Part shown: positions 52,528-62,169 of the stretch, piece after piece
Layout: each line of letters begins with the position of its first letter
How positions within the stretch are numbered: the stretch's first letter is position 1
Assembly: GCF_014212175.1 (NCBI RefSeq)
Contig: NZ_JACJVR010000011.1
Coordinates: forward strand, 1 to 64,000
From: Cohnella xylanilytica
Lineage (GTDB): Bacteria; Bacillota; Bacilli; Paenibacillales; Paenibacillaceae
Length of the DNA: 64,000 bases
Direction of reading: 5' to 3'
Position numbers and translations under genes: made by a program
The notes under the pieces: generated by a model
The model's database searches: none
What the model was told of the DNA's origin: nothing
What the model saw: only the letters and a program-made list of their open reading frames with translations

Positions 52528-53894
52528 AGTTGGCGGTGGTAGGAGCCGGTATCGTCGGGTTGACGACGGGAGCGGGGTTCGCGGAGCTGGGGCACCAGGT
52601 CGAATGCTACGACATCGACGCGGGGAAGATCGGGCTGCTTACGGCCGGAGCCGTTCCTTATCACGAGCCGGGCTTGCAGTCTCTCGTCGAACGCAACGTC
52701 GCGGCGGGCAGGCTGCGCTTCGGGCTCGCTCCCGAGCAGCTGACGAGCCAGGCGGAAGTGATCTTCCTCGCGGTAGGCACGCCTAGCGCGGATGACGGCC
52801 ATATGCAGCTCGCCCCGCTGTGGGCGGCGGCCGACAAGCTGACCGCTTGGCCGGGCGGAGGGCGGCGGATCGTCGTCGTCAAGAGCACCGTGCCGGTCGG
52901 CACCGCGGACAGGCTCGAAGCGAGGCTCCGGAGCCGGCTGCCGGCGGACTGCGAGGTCCACGTCGCGTCGATCCCCGAGTTCATGCGGGAAGGCGGCGCG
53001 GTTCGGGACTTCTTCGAGCCGGCCCGCATCGTGATCGGCACGAACGATCCGGAGACGTTCGAGCGGCTCGACCTGCTCCACCGTCGGCTGCCCGCTCCGA
53101 TTCTCGGCACCGACCGCCGGACGGCGGAGCTCTCCAAGCTGGCGGCGAACGCCCACCTCGCGGTCCGGCTCAGCTTCGCCAACGAGATGGCGGCGCTCGC
53201 CGAGCAGACCGGCGCCGATTACCCCGCGATCGCGCGCGTGCTCGGGATGGACCCGCGGATCGGCCCGCACTTCCTCGGGGCCGGTCTCGGCTTCGGCGGC
53301 TCCTGCCTGCCGAAGGACGCCCGCGCCCTGGTCCGCCTGGCGGACGAGGCGGGCGCGCCCCAGACGCTCGTCGCGGCCGCGATCCGCGCGAACGTCATGC
53401 TCCCGCTGCGCATGGTGCGCAAGCTGGAGGCCGCGCTGTCCGGGCCGTCGCGCCGCCGGGTCGCGCTGCTCGGCCTCACGTTCAAGCCCGGCACGGACGA
53501 CATGCGCGAGGCGCCGTCCATCCGCTTGGCGACGGAGCTGCTGCGCCGCCATCCGGGCATCGTGCTGACGGCTTACGATCCCGCCGCCGGAGAGCACGCG
53601 AAGCGGGCGCTGCCGAACGCCGTCCAGCTGTGCGATTCGGCCGAAGCGGCGCTTCGCGGCGCGGACGCGGCCATTCTCGTCACCGAATGGCCGGAATTCC
53701 GCAAGATTCAAGCGGAAGACTTCAAGAACTGGATGAAGCGTCCGATACTCCTGGATGGACGCAACGCGCTGGACGCCGAGACGCTGAACGCCCAAGGGGT
53801 CGTCTGCATCGGGGTCGGACGTCTTCCCGCGACTCCCTCCGACGCATTAGGCGCGGCGGAATTGACTGCATTTCAAACGGAAGTAGAGCCATAG
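52524..53894 (+). CDS. ugd: UDP-glucose 6-dehydrogenase
   Basis: A 456-residue NAD-dependent enzyme that oxidises UDP-glucose to UDP-glucuronate in two steps. N-terminal Rossmann motif [10 protein letters not shown], catalytic cysteine C261 in [12 protein letters not shown], and the C-terminal domain with [13 protein letters not shown] are present. It is the direct downstream step from galU, which lies immediately after. The product feeds wall teichuronic acid or exopolysaccharide synthesis; no such genes are in the window. Confidence 0.95.
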   Translation: MKLAVVGAGIVGLTTGAGFAELGHQVECYDIDAGKIGLLTAGAVPYHEPGLQSLVERNVAAGRLRFGLAPEQLTSQAEVIFLAVGTPSADDGHMQLAPLWAAADKLTAWPGGGRRIVVVKSTVPVGTADRLEARLRSRLPADCEVHVASIPEFMREGGAVRDFFEPARIVIGTNDPETFERLDLLHRRLPAPILGTDRRTAELSKLAANAHLAVRLSFANEMAALAEQTGADYPAIARVLGMDPRIGPHFLGAGLGFGGSCLPKDARALVRLADEAGAPQTLVAAAIRANVMLPLRMVRKLEAALSGPSRRRVALLGLTFKPGTDDMREAPSIRLATELLRRHPGIVLTAYDPAAGEHAKRALPNAVQLCDSAEAALRGADAAILVTEWPEFRKIQAEDFKNWMKRPILLDGRNALDAETLNAQGVVCIGVGRLPATPSDALGAAELTAFQTEVEP

Positions 53895-53911
53895 AGAGAG
53901 GATGCAGCACC

Positions 53912-54790
53912 ATGAGAATTCGCAAGGCCATCATTCCCGCAGCCGGATTGGGGACCCGATTCCTGCCCGCGACCAAAGCCATGCCCAAGGAAATGCTCCC
54001 GATCATCGACAAGCCGGCCATTCAATATATCGTGGAAGAGGCCGTCGCATCGGGGATCGAGGATATTCTGATCGTCACCGGCAAAGGCAAACGGGCTATC
54101 GAGGACCACTTCGACAGCTATTACGAGCTTGAGCAGAACCTGCTTCAGAAGGGGAAGTTCGACCTGCTCTCCGAAGTGCAGCGGGCTTCCGACCTGACGG
54201 ACATTCACTATATTCGGCAGAAGGAGCCGAAGGGACTCGGGCACGCGATCTGGTGCGCCCGCAAGTTCATCGGGAACGAGCCGTTCGCCGTCCTGCTCGG
54301 GGACGACATCGTGCGTTCCGAGCCGGTGCCTTGCCTCAAGCAGATGATGAACGTGTTCGAGGAAGTGCAGAGCAGCGTGCTCGCCGTTCAGCGGGTTCCG
54401 CAGAACGAGATTTCCCGCTACGGCATCGTCGATCCCGCGGAAGGGGCGGATATCGACTCGTCGCTGATCCGCGTCCGCGGGGTCGTCGAGAAGCCGGCCG
54501 CCGATAAGGCGCCTTCGAACATCGCCATTATGGGACGTTATATTTTGACGCCGGCTATCTTCGATCTTCTGGAGACGCAGAACACCGGGGCGGGCGGGGA
54601 GATTCAGCTCACCGACGCCATCTTCCGGCTGCTGGGCGACGAGGCCATCTACGCCTACACGTTCGAAGGCAAGCGCTACGACACGGGCGAGAAGATGGGC
54701 TACCTGAAGACGATCATCGATTTCGCGCTGGAGCGTCCGGATCTGGGGGATCAGGTCAGGGCGTATCTGGAAGAGAAGCTTCGTCCTTAA
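53912..54790 (+). CDS. galU: UTP-glucose-1-phosphate uridylyltransferase
   Basis: A 292-residue nucleotidyltransferase making UDP-glucose from UTP and glucose-1-phosphate. Motifs: [22 protein letters not shown] (nucleotide loop), GLGHAIWCA, and [10 protein letters not shown]. Normal length. The start has GAGAGGATG before it. It is 17 bases downstream of ugd, forming a two-gene UDP-glucuronate operon. Confidence 0.96.
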   Translation: MRIRKAIIPAAGLGTRFLPATKAMPKEMLPIIDKPAIQYIVEEAVASGIEDILIVTGKGKRAIEDHFDSYYELEQNLLQKGKFDLLSEVQRASDLTDIHYIRQKEPKGLGHAIWCARKFIGNEPFAVLLGDDIVRSEPVPCLKQMMNVFEEVQSSVLAVQRVPQNEISRYGIVDPAEGADIDSSLIRVRGVVEKPAADKAPSNIAIMGRYILTPAIFDLLETQNTGAGGEIQLTDAIFRLLGDEAIYAYTFEGKRYDTGEKMGYLKTIIDFALERPDLGDQVRAYLEEKLRP

Positions 54791-54820
54791 GGCTAGAAAT
54801 CGTTAATAGGGTTAGAGGTT

Positions 54821-54924
54821 AGCAATGATAAATAGATGTGGATGCGAGTAATGGTAATTTGGTGTATGTGCTGGCAATGATAAATTGGTGCAGATACGAG
54901 CAATGATAAATAGGCTTTATGCGC
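54821..54924. repeat. 26-bp tandem repeat, four copies
   Basis: Units start at 54821, 54847, 54873 and 54899, each about RGCAATGATAAATWGGTG plus eight bases, with a few differences, most in copy 2 (TAATGG in place of CAATGA). Since 26 is not a multiple of three, it is not coding repetition. Confidence 0.85.
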
Positions 54925-54934
54925 ATGAAGCACA

Positions 54935-54974
54935 TGCCGCTTGTTCCCTTAGGTGGGACAGGCGGTATTTTTTT
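54935..54974 (+). terminator. Terminator after galU
   Basis: An imperfect stem with CCGCTTGTTCCC against GGGACAGGCGG and G-U pairs, followed by at least eight T residues. Confidence 0.7.
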
Positions 54975-55263
54975 TCGCTTGCGGAGGGGGATGGGCTTGA
55001 GAGGAGGTGAGCGATATCGGACAAGCCCGAACCAAAGAAATGAATTCATACCGCGCTGCAACCGAGCCGACTGCTGAACCTAACCAACTACCGAACCACC
55101 AACCGAACCATGATAGCGCCGAGCGATTTAACGACAACATGATCCGCATTCGTGCCGAACATCAGGACCGCAACCGCCGAAGCAGCCGCAAGTACGCAAT
55201 CCGCCACAGGTCGCTAACCAACTAATTCAAGTCTTTAACAAACCAAAATTCGGAGGGATTAAG
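54975..55263. other. Gene-poor region before the endonuclease-like gene
   Basis: About 290 bases. A 72-codon frame starting at GTG 55007 is asparagine/proline-rich with repeats such as AACCNAACC, but its ribosome binding site overlaps its start codon and I do not recognise it. I do not call it a gene. Confidence 0.4.
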
Positions 55264-55923
55264 ATGGGAATTACGACTTTCGAAGAACTGTTGGAGAAGC
55301 AGAAAAAAGAGGCGAGCGGCCAAAGACTGGAGATGCTGGGCCGCGATTTGTCCGGGACGAAGAAGCTTGTGGAGACCGTTCTGCTTCCGACTCTCAAAAC
55401 GTTGGACGGAATCATCCTGGAGCACGAGATCGTCAGCCAGTCCGGCGTGCGCATTTACATTGACGCCATGTATCCTCCGCTTCTGGCCGCGTTCGAAAGC
55501 GACGGATTCGTCGCCCATGGAGAGAACCTGACCCGAGACAAATTCTCGTTCGAGCGGATGCGGGTGCGCACCATAACCGTAGGCGGCTTCCGCTATGTCC
55601 CTTACAGCAACGATGAACTGGACAAGAGGGCCGAAGCCTGTCGGCGGACGGTGTACGAGCTGCTCGGAAGATACGGCAGCGTCCCCCGCTCCAAACTCTC
55701 CAAGCTACCCGTGTACGAAAGAGAAATCCTTCGCTTCGGGATGACTCTCAACGATTCCTTTTCATTGGCCGAGGCAAGCGAGTGCTTGCTTCTAAGCCAG
55801 CGTTCGACAAGTCAGACGCTGCATCGCATGGTAGAAAAACAGCTGCTAATACCGACTGGAACGGGAGGCATTCGATATCACGGCTATTTTTTAAGCGGGA
55901 TGGCAATTAGTTACTTTCAATAG
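55264..55923 (+). CDS. Endonuclease-like protein (VSR/DUF559-type fold) with a C-terminal winged helix
   Basis: A 219-residue protein. The middle has IYIDAMYPPLLAAFESDGFVAHGENLTRDKFSFERMRVR, which fits the PD-(D/E)xK-type core of DUF559/VSR nucleases: D in IDAMY, E in AFESDG, H then an aspartate-arginine pair (TRD...ERMR). The C-terminal 60 residues (EILRFGMTLNDSFSLAEASECLLLSQRSTSQTLHRMVEKQLL) look like a winged helix. CGGAGGG precedes the ATG. The exact family is unknown to me. Tandem repeats lie on both sides, which is unusual. Confidence 0.6.
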   Translation: MGITTFEELLEKQKKEASGQRLEMLGRDLSGTKKLVETVLLPTLKTLDGIILEHEIVSQSGVRIYIDAMYPPLLAAFESDGFVAHGENLTRDKFSFERMRVRTITVGGFRYVPYSNDELDKRAEACRRTVYELLGRYGSVPRSKLSKLPVYEREILRFGMTLNDSFSLAEASECLLLSQRSTSQTLHRMVEKQLLIPTGTGGIRYHGYFLSGMAISYFQ

Positions 55924-55945
55924 TGTGGTGAGGCGCGGTCAGAGT

Positions 55946-56231
55946 GGAAGAAACGTCAGTTAGAGAGGCGTGAGGGGCTCCGATTGCGGATGTAACGGAA
56001 GAAACGTAAGTTAGAGAGGCGCGAGGAGCTCCGAAGGGGGATGTAACGGAAGAAACGTCAGTTAGAGAGGCGCAAGGGACTCCGAAGGGGGATGTAACGG
56101 AAGAAACGTCAGTTACAGAGGCGCAAGGGACTCCGAAGGGGGATGTAACGGAAGAAACGTCAGTTACAGAGGCGCAAGGGGCTTCGAAAGGGGATGTAAC
56201 GGAAGAAACGTCAGTTACAGAGGCACAGAAG
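55946..56231. repeat. 51-bp tandem repeat, five copies and a partial sixth
   Basis: Units begin at 55946, 55997, 56048, 56099, 56150 and 56201 (the last truncated). Each starts GGAAGAAACGTCAGTTA and contains GAGGCGCRAGGRRCTCCGAA and GGGGATGTAAC. Copies 4-6 also form TGTAAC...GTTACA inverted repeats at each unit junction. The length is 17 codons, but stop codons interrupt the plus frame in copies 1-2. Confidence 0.9.
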
Positions 56232-56384
56232 TCGGGCCACACGGGGGCTGCGAGGAGCGACGAACCCTGACGTAGAGGGCGGCGCGCAATCCGCCACAAC
56301 AGTAAAATCCCTCCACAAGCCCGAGCCGTCTTGGAAGAAAGGAAGAATTCCTGTAGACTAAGGGTAAACGGCATGGAGGAACGC

Positions 56385-57110
56385 ATGATCGCATTTCCTT
56401 CTTTCTATAGTTCATGGAGACACGTCTTCAAGCTCGACCCGGATCGGGAGATTAGCGACGAGGCGCTGGACCGGATCTGCCTGTCCGGCACGGACGCGAT
56501 TCTGGTCGGCGGCTCGAGCGGGGTGACGTACGACAACACGGTGGAGCTGCTGTCCCGCGTCCGCCGCTACGAAGTGCCGTGCGCGTGCGAGTTGACCGAT
56601 GCGGCGAGCGCGGTGCCGGGCTTCGACGGCTACTTCGTGCCGATGGTGCTGAACGCGCCGGGCCGAGACTGGCTCGTCGGCCGGCAGGTCGAGGCGCTCG
56701 CGGACTACGGCCACTTGATGCCGTGGGAGTCCGTCGCCGGCGAGGCCTACCTCGTGCTGAACCCGGATTGCACGGCGGCGCGGGTGACGGAGGCGACTAC
56801 CGACCTGTCGCCGTCCCAAGTGGCGGCCTACGCCCAGCTCGCGGACAAGCTGTGGCGCGTGCCCGTGCTGTACGTCGAATACAGCGGCACATTCGGCGAC
56901 ATGGCCCTCGTCCGCCGCGCCCGCCAGGAGCTGCGCCAGGCGCAATTGTTCTACGGAGGCGGCATCCGCACGCCGGAGCAGGCCGCCCAAGCCGCCGAAG
57001 CGGCCGACACGGTCGTCGTCGGCAACGTCGTCTACGACGATCTGAAGGCGGCTCTATCCACGGTCGAAGCCGTGAGACAACGCGTAAAGGAGCAAGACCA
57101 TGTTTTTTGA
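56385..57110 (+). CDS. pcrB: Heptaprenylglyceryl phosphate synthase
   Basis: A 241-residue TIM-barrel prenyltransferase that joins heptaprenyl diphosphate to glycerol-1-phosphate. The start at 56385 has GGAGG five bases before it. Motifs: [20 protein letters not shown], and [11 protein letters not shown] with VGNVVYDD at the phosphate-binding end. It is the usual neighbour of pcrA in Bacilli; it overlaps it by 11 bases. Confidence 0.93.
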   Translation: MIAFPSFYSSWRHVFKLDPDREISDEALDRICLSGTDAILVGGSSGVTYDNTVELLSRVRRYEVPCACELTDAASAVPGFDGYFVPMVLNAPGRDWLVGRQVEALADYGHLMPWESVAGEAYLVLNPDCTAARVTEATTDLSPSQVAAYAQLADKLWRVPVLYVEYSGTFGDMALVRRARQELRQAQLFYGGGIRTPEQAAQAAEAADTVVVGNVVYDDLKAALSTVEAVRQRVKEQDHVF

Positions 57111-59556
57111 ACCGGCACACGAATCCGATCCCGCGGCGAACGAGAGCCAACAAGGCTTCGGCGTCGGGGTGAACATAGACGAAGCGATCAAGAAGCTGAA
57201 CCCGAAGCAGCGCGAGGCGGCCGTCGCCACCGAAGGGCCGCTGCTCATCATGGCCGGCGCGGGCAGCGGCAAAACCCGGGTGCTCACGCACCGGATCGCG
57301 TACCTGATCGCGAAGCGCATCGCGGCTCCCTGGAGCATCCTCGCCATCACCTTCACGAACAAGGCCGCGCGCGAGATGCAGGAGCGGGTGTCTCACCTCG
57401 TCGGCCCGTCCGGGCGCGACATCTGGGTGAGCACGTTCCACTCGATGTGCGTCCGCATCCTGCGCCGCGATATCGAGAGAATCGGCTTCAGCTCCAACTT
57501 CAGCATTCTGGATTCGGCCGACCAGCTGTCGGTCATCCGCAACATCATGAAGGAGCAGAACATCGACACGAAGAAGTTCGAGCCGAAGGCGATCCAGGCG
57601 TTGATGAGCGGCGCGAAGAACGAGCTGATCACCCCCGAGCAGTACGAAGCTCGGGCCGGCGATTATTTTCAGACGATTACGGCCAAGGTCTACACCCAAT
57701 ATCAGAAGCGCCTGAAGAGCAACAACGCGCTCGACTTCGACGATCTCATCATGACGACGATCCAGCTGTTCAAGGACGTCCCGGAAGTGCTGGACTTCTA
57801 CCAGAATAAGTTCAAATACATTCACGTGGACGAGTATCAGGACACGAACCGGGCCCAGTACATGCTCTGCCGGATGCTCGCGAGCAAGCACCACAACATC
57901 TGCGTCGTCGGCGACAGCGACCAGTCGATCTACCGGTGGCGCGGAGCGGACATCACGAACATCCTCAACTTCGAGAAGGACTATCCGGAAGCGCAGACGA
58001 TCCTGCTCGAGCAGAACTACCGTTCGACGTCCAACATCCTCGAAGCCGCCAACCAGGTCATCAAGAACAATATGGGGCGCAAGGCCAAGAACTTGTGGAC
58101 GGACCAGCCCGGCGGCGAGAAAATCACGGTCTACCAAGGCGACTCCGAGCATGAGGAAGGGTACTTCGTGGCGGCCGAGATCAAGCGCAACCGGCAGAAC
58201 GCCCGGCGGTACGGCGATCATGCGATTCTGTACCGGACCAACGCGCAGTCCCGGGTCATCGAGGAAATTCTGATCAAGTCGGAGATTCCTTACCAGATCG
58301 TCGGAGGCACGAAGTTCTACGACCGCAAGGAGATCAAGGACATTCTCGCCTACCTGCGCCTCATCTCCAACCCGGACGACGATATCAGCCTCAACCGGAT
58401 TATCAACGTGCCGAAGCGGGGACTCGGCGACACGACGATGGCGAAGGTGCAGGAGGAGGCGGCGCGCCGGGGCATCTCGATCTACCGGCTGCTCTCCGAG
58501 GGAGACGGCTTGCTCGGGGACGGCCTCTACCATCTGGACATTCAGGGACGCGCGAAGAGCGCGCTGTCGAGCTTCCGCTACCTGATCGCCAACCTGACCG
58601 CGATGGTCGACTACCTGTCCGTGACCGAATTGACCGAGAAGATGCTCGAGATGACGGAGTACCGGCTGGAGCTGCAACGGGAGAATACGCTGGAGTCGAA
58701 GGCCCGCCTGGAAAATATCGAGGAATTCCTGTCCGTCACCCAGGAATTCGAGAAGCGCAGCGACGACAAGTCCCTCGTCGCGTTCCTGACGGACCTCGCG
58801 CTCATCGCCGATATCGACTCGATGAACGATGACGAGGAAGAGGGCGGAGACGCCGTCGTGCTCATGACGATGCACAGCGCGAAGGGGCTGGAGTTCCCCG
58901 TCGTGTTCATCGTCGGCATGGAGGAGGGCATCTTCCCCGGAAGCCGCGCGTTCATGGACAACGACGAGATGGAAGAAGAGCGCCGTCTCGCGTACGTCGG
59001 CATCACGCGCGCCGAGAAGAAGCTGTACCTGACCTGCGCGCGCATGCGGCTGCTCTACGGACAGACGAAGAGCAACCCGCCTTCGCGCTTCCTTCAGGAG
59101 ATTCCGAACGAGCTGAAGGAAGCGGTCGAGCCGCCGGGCGGCCGCATTCAAGGCTCCTACGGCGGAGGCGCTTCTCGGCTGGGCTACGGCGGAGGCAGCG
59201 GAGGCGGGGCCGGCTACGGCGGCGGAGGCGGCTACGGGGCCCGAAGCGGCGGTCAGCCGGGCTTCGGCGGCCGGCCGTCGGCGCCGCAGACTGTCGGCGG
59301 CTTCGGCTCGCGGCCGGCGTCCTCCGCGGGAGGCGCCCGCGTCGTGCCGCAGCCGGGAGCGCCGAAGCCGGCCGCGGCCGGGCAGGGCGGCCTGTCCGTC
59401 GCCGCCGGCGACAAGGTGCAGCACGCCAAGTGGGGCGTGGGCACGGTCGTCGCCGTGAAGGGAACCGGCAACGACACGGAGCTGCAGATCGCATTCCCGG
59501 CGCCGGTCGGGGTGAAGCGGCTGCTCGCGGCGTTCGCTCCGGTTACGAAGCTGTAA
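57100..59556 (+). CDS. pcrA: ATP-dependent DNA helicase PcrA
   Basis: An 818-residue UvrD/PcrA helicase. Walker [11 protein letters not shown] (about residues 51-60), motif II DEYQDTN, motif [17 protein letters not shown], motif [13 protein letters not shown] and the rest are present. It unwinds DNA in repair and rolling-circle replication. The last part (residues about 680-747) is an unusually glycine-rich linker before a conserved C-terminal module ([14 protein letters not shown]). Overlaps pcrB. In most Bacilli ligA follows, but here it does not. Confidence 0.95.
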   Translation: MFFEPAHESDPAANESQQGFGVGVNIDEAIKKLNPKQREAAVATEGPLLIMAGAGSGKTRVLTHRIAYLIAKRIAAPWSILAITFTNKAAREMQERVSHLVGPSGRDIWVSTFHSMCVRILRRDIERIGFSSNFSILDSADQLSVIRNIMKEQNIDTKKFEPKAIQALMSGAKNELITPEQYEARAGDYFQTITAKVYTQYQKRLKSNNALDFDDLIMTTIQLFKDVPEVLDFYQNKFKYIHVDEYQDTNRAQYMLCRMLASKHHNICVVGDSDQSIYRWRGADITNILNFEKDYPEAQTILLEQNYRSTSNILEAANQVIKNNMGRKAKNLWTDQPGGEKITVYQGDSEHEEGYFVAAEIKRNRQNARRYGDHAILYRTNAQSRVIEEILIKSEIPYQIVGGTKFYDRKEIKDILAYLRLISNPDDDISLNRIINVPKRGLGDTTMAKVQEEAARRGISIYRLLSEGDGLLGDGLYHLDIQGRAKSALSSFRYLIANLTAMVDYLSVTELTEKMLEMTEYRLELQRENTLESKARLENIEEFLSVTQEFEKRSDDKSLVAFLTDLALIADIDSMNDDEEEGGDAVVLMTMHSAKGLEFPVVFIVGMEEGIFPGSRAFMDNDEMEEERRLAYVGITRAEKKLYLTCARMRLLYGQTKSNPPSRFLQEIPNELKEAVEPPGGRIQGSYGGGASRLGYGGGSGGGAGYGGGGGYGARSGGQPGFGGRPSAPQTVGGFGSRPASSAGGARVVPQPGAPKPAAAGQGGLSVAAGDKVQHAKWGVGTVVAVKGTGNDTELQIAFPAPVGVKRLLAAFAPVTKL

Positions 59557-59582
59557 GATCGTCGCGGATCGCCGCTATCTTC

Positions 59583-59617
59583 AAGCGCCTCCTTGCCAAG
59601 GGGGCGCTTGTTCTTTC
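59583..59617 (+). terminator. Terminator after pcrA
   Basis: AAGCGCC pairs with GGCGCTT, with an inner CCTTG/CAAGG stem, followed by TTGTTCTTTC. Confidence 0.7.
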
Positions 59618-59690
59618 TATGCTCCTCCAGGCAGGCGAGGCGCAGCCGGATACGGCTCCAGCGCGAGAGAGGCCGTCGCCGCGACTCTCA

Positions 59691-59719
59691 TTGACGAGCG
59701 AAGGGGCATCGGCTACAAT
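59691..59719 (+). promoter_or_regulatory. Promoter of the iron alcohol dehydrogenase gene
   Basis: TTGACG (59691-59696) and TACAAT (59714-59719) are 17 bases apart, just upstream of operator O1. Confidence 0.8.
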
Positions 59720-59727
59720 ACTAATAT

Positions 59728-59743
59728 ATGTTGTATACAACAT
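59728..59743. promoter_or_regulatory. GntR operator O1
   Basis: ATGTTGTATACAACAT, a perfect 16-base palindrome, immediately downstream of the -10 box (about +2). Its core TGTATACA recurs at 61776-61783 and 61870-61877. Confidence 0.8.
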
Positions 59744-59771
59744 CCAAGAACATTCGAAGGAGTCGAACGCG

Positions 59772-60932
59772 ATGAACCTCTATGGCTTTCAAACCGCACG
59801 ACGAATCGTAAGCGGATGCAACAGCCTTCAATCTTTGCGCGACCATCTGGGGCCGCTGGCCCAAGCGAAGTCCGCGCTGCTGATCACGCAGGCGAGCCTG
59901 CTCCGCTTCGGCTTCGTTCAAGAGATTCTCGACCAGCTCTCCGGCTTGGGAATCGAGACGGATACGCTGACCGACGTGCTGCCCGAGCCGACCGCGGCGA
60001 ACATCGAGGAGATGCACGAGAAGATCCGCCATCGGCCCTTCGAGCTCTATATCGGAGTCGGCGGGGGCAGCGTGCTGGACGCGACGAAGATTCTGTCGGT
60101 GCTCAAAACCAACGACAAGAAGGTCGTCGACTTGCTGGGCACCGATCTCGTGGACCGTCCCGGGGTGCCGACCGTGCTGATCCCGACGACTTCGGGCACC
60201 GGCTCCGAAGTAACTCCGAACGCGATCGTGACGCTTCCGGACGAGGAGCTGAAGATCGGAATCGTCAGCCGCTACCTGCTCCCGGAGCTCGTCGTGATGG
60301 ACCCGGTCCTGACGCGGGGGCTGCCGAAGCCGATCACGGCGGCGACGGGGATGGATGCGTTCACGCACTCCTTCGAATCGTTCATCTCGAACAAGGCGAA
60401 TCCGATCAGCGACATGTTCGCGCTGGAATCGATCCGTCTCATCTCCCGCAGCATCGCCGCGGCCTATCATGACGGGGCCGATCTGGAAGCGCGCGAGCGC
60501 ATGATGATCGGGTCGATGTACGGGGGGATGGCCCTGACGAGCGCGGGTACGGCGGCGGTTCACGCTCTCGCGTATCCGCTCGGGGGCAAGTACAACATCC
60601 CCCACGGGGTGGCCAATTCGATGCTGCTGCCGCACGTGACCGAATTCAATCTGGACGTCATCACAGAGCGGCTTGTTCCGGTCGCGGAGGCGATGGGACT
60701 GACCCGCGGAGAGATCGGCGCGGAGGAAGCTTCCCGGCTCGTAATCGACCAGCTGCTCGCATGGACGCGGGAGCTGGACATCCCTCAGAACCTGGAGTCG
60801 TACGGAGTGACGCCCGCGGACGTGCCCGCCCTGGCGGAAGCCGCGATGAAGGTAACGAGGCTGCTGAACAACAATCCGAAGAAGGTGTCGGAGGAGGATG
60901 CGGCGGCCATCTACCGGAAGCTGCTCCCCTAA
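59772..60932 (+). CDS. Iron-containing alcohol dehydrogenase
   Basis: A 386-residue enzyme of the iron-activated alcohol dehydrogenase family. The NAD-binding GGGSVLDATK and the metal site are visible: D195 and H199 (MDAFTHSF), H264 (AVHALAYPLGG), H278 (NIPHGV). It probably oxidises a small hydroxy compound; the precise substrate (lactaldehyde, 4-hydroxybutyrate, glycerol-like) is open. AAGGAG lies nine bases before the ATG. The operator O1 in its 5' region suggests control by the GntR protein encoded next. Confidence 0.9.
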   Translation: MNLYGFQTARRIVSGCNSLQSLRDHLGPLAQAKSALLITQASLLRFGFVQEILDQLSGLGIETDTLTDVLPEPTAANIEEMHEKIRHRPFELYIGVGGGSVLDATKILSVLKTNDKKVVDLLGTDLVDRPGVPTVLIPTTSGTGSEVTPNAIVTLPDEELKIGIVSRYLLPELVVMDPVLTRGLPKPITAATGMDAFTHSFESFISNKANPISDMFALESIRLISRSIAAAYHDGADLEARERMMIGSMYGGMALTSAGTAAVHALAYPLGGKYNIPHGVANSMLLPHVTEFNLDVITERLVPVAEAMGLTRGEIGAEEASRLVIDQLLAWTRELDIPQNLESYGVTPADVPALAEAAMKVTRLLNNNPKKVSEEDAAAIYRKLLP

Positions 60933-60942
60933 TCCGGCGACC

Positions 60943-60981
60943 CAAAAAGGCAGCCCGCTCCCGAGAGGGAACGGGCTGCCT
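60943..60981. terminator. Terminator between convergent genes
   Basis: AGGCAGCCCG pairs with CGGGCTGCCT, with an inner CTCCC/GGGA stem. On the minus strand the stem is followed by TTTTTGGG, so it mainly ends the gntR transcript and may also end the dehydrogenase transcript. Confidence 0.8.
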
Positions 60982-61006
60982 ATTGGCGCGTTCGCGGGGG
61001 TCTCGC

Positions 61007-61693
61007 TTAGATAACCCCGCCGTTGCGGTTGATTTTCTCGATCAAGCCGGTTCGTGAATCCTCCAGATGCTTCCGGATCACTTCCTTCATCCGGCCGACG
61101 TCCCCGGTCTTGATCGCTTCGATGATGCGCTGGTGCTGGTTGATGGCCGAGACGACCATCTCCTTGGAGATCAGCGAGTTCTTCGCGGCCAGGAAGCGGT
61201 AGTTCATCAGGTTCTTGTAGATCCCGATGTTCTTGGCGTTGCCGCCCAGCTTCATGAATTCCAGGTGGAACGCGAGATTGTAATCTCTCTGAAGGTACTC
61301 GTCCAGAGGCAGCGTCTCCAGCTCCTGCAGCGATTGGGCGACGACCTGCTCCATGCCCTGCAGCTTGACCGGCAATTCGTCCGGCGGAACGGCTCCCAGC
61401 TTGTCGACGACCCAGAATTCCAGCATGAGGCGGGTGTCCATGATGTCCATGACGTCCTCGGCCTCGATCGCGTTGACGAACGTCCCGACCTTCGAGACGG
61501 TCTTCACCAGGCCGTCCATCTCCAGCCGGTTCAGAGCGTCCCGGATCGGCGTGCGGCTGACTCCCAGCTGCTGGGACAGCTCGGGGATATAGAGCTTCTG
61601 GTTCGCCTGGAATTCCCGGTGAATGATTTTCTCCTTGAGAATCGTATACGTTTTATCCCAGAGGTTGGAGGTATCGATCTTGGGCAGATCCAT
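61007..61693 (-). CDS. GntR-family (FadR-type) transcriptional regulator
   Basis: A 228-residue repressor: N-terminal winged helix (LYIPELSQQLGVSRTPIRDALNRLEMDGLVKTVSKVGTFV, about residues 34-73) and an FCD-type ligand domain. The start is ATG 61693, with AAGGAG 11 bases upstream; a GTG nine bases earlier is too near that site. Three TGTATACA-type palindromes lie at the promoters of this gene, the alcohol dehydrogenase and the dehydrogenases on the other side. It probably represses all of them until an inducing acid binds. Confidence 0.93.
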   Translation of the reverse strand: MDLPKIDTSNLWDKTYTILKEKIIHREFQANQKLYIPELSQQLGVSRTPIRDALNRLEMDGLVKTVSKVGTFVNAIEAEDVMDIMDTRLMLEFWVVDKLGAVPPDELPVKLQGMEQVVAQSLQELETLPLDEYLQRDYNLAFHLEFMKLGGNAKNIGIYKNLMNYRFLAAKNSLISKEMVVSAINQHQRIIEAIKTGDVGRMKEVIRKHLEDSRTGLIEKINRNGGVI

Positions 61694-61775
61694 CGTGAGC
61701 ACGGCTCCTTCATGCGTTCTGCGAAGCGGGGGCGAGAAGGCCCGGAACGGCTTGCGTGAAAAGCAGGGTTGTTGT

Positions 61776-61877
61776 TGTATACATGATATTTCTTATGTTA
61801 CATGAGCCTCCGACAACCGTCAATTCATTGACGAACCGGGGGAGATGGGCTATAGTTATCGTTGGATGATGTATACA
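61776..61877. promoter_or_regulatory. Divergent gntR / dehydrogenase promoters with operators O2 and O3
   Basis: For gntR (minus): TTGACG (61823-61818) and TAACAT (61800-61795), 17 apart, then TGTATACA at 61776-61783. For the dehydrogenases (plus): TTGACG (61828-61833) and TATAGT (61851-61856), 17 apart, then TGTATACA at 61870-61877. In both cases the operator lies just downstream of the -10 box, as at O1. Confidence 0.75.
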
Positions 61878-62169
61878 ACGTACAACAATCAATTTAGGCA
61901 TTGCCAAGCCGCTCGGGGAAAGGAAGGGGGGGCTGCCCCTGCAAAGGCGGGCGGGGAGAACCGTTGGAAGCGGATGATTCCTGAGGTTGATAGAGAACGC
62001 AGCCTAAGGACCGAAGCGACGGGATTCGGATTGAAGCCATGAACGAGACTTCCGAATTCACCTATTCCAGGAAGTCCGTTAGCGAAAGGTCTTGCGTCGT
62101 TTTTTTATCCCGAAATCTAAAGCGTTTCCATTTCCGTATCGCGCGCAAGGCAAGGAGGCGATAAGCCCG
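61878..62169 (+). other. Leader region of the hydroxyacid dehydrogenase genes
   Basis: About 300 bases between the start of transcription and the first start codon. It holds one imperfect hairpin (AACGAGACTTCC at 62042-62053 with GGAAGTCCGTT at 62072-62082, one bulge) and a T-run at 62100-62106. It resembles no riboswitch class I know. Confidence 0.45.

Noticed and set aside
55007-55225. 72-codon asparagine/proline-rich frame
   Set aside because: Its start overlaps the only ribosome binding site and nothing recognisable is encoded.
54821-56231. CRISPR array
   Set aside because: The repeats are contiguous without unique spacers and no cas genes are near.
55907-56386. Minus-strand frame across the 51-bp repeats (17-residue repeats)
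   Set aside because: It arises because the repeat length is a multiple of three; no ribosome binding site, and the repeats diverge without coding constraint.
61845-62042. 65-codon frame in the dehydrogenase leader
   Set aside because: It overlaps promoter and operator sequence and lacks a ribosome binding site.
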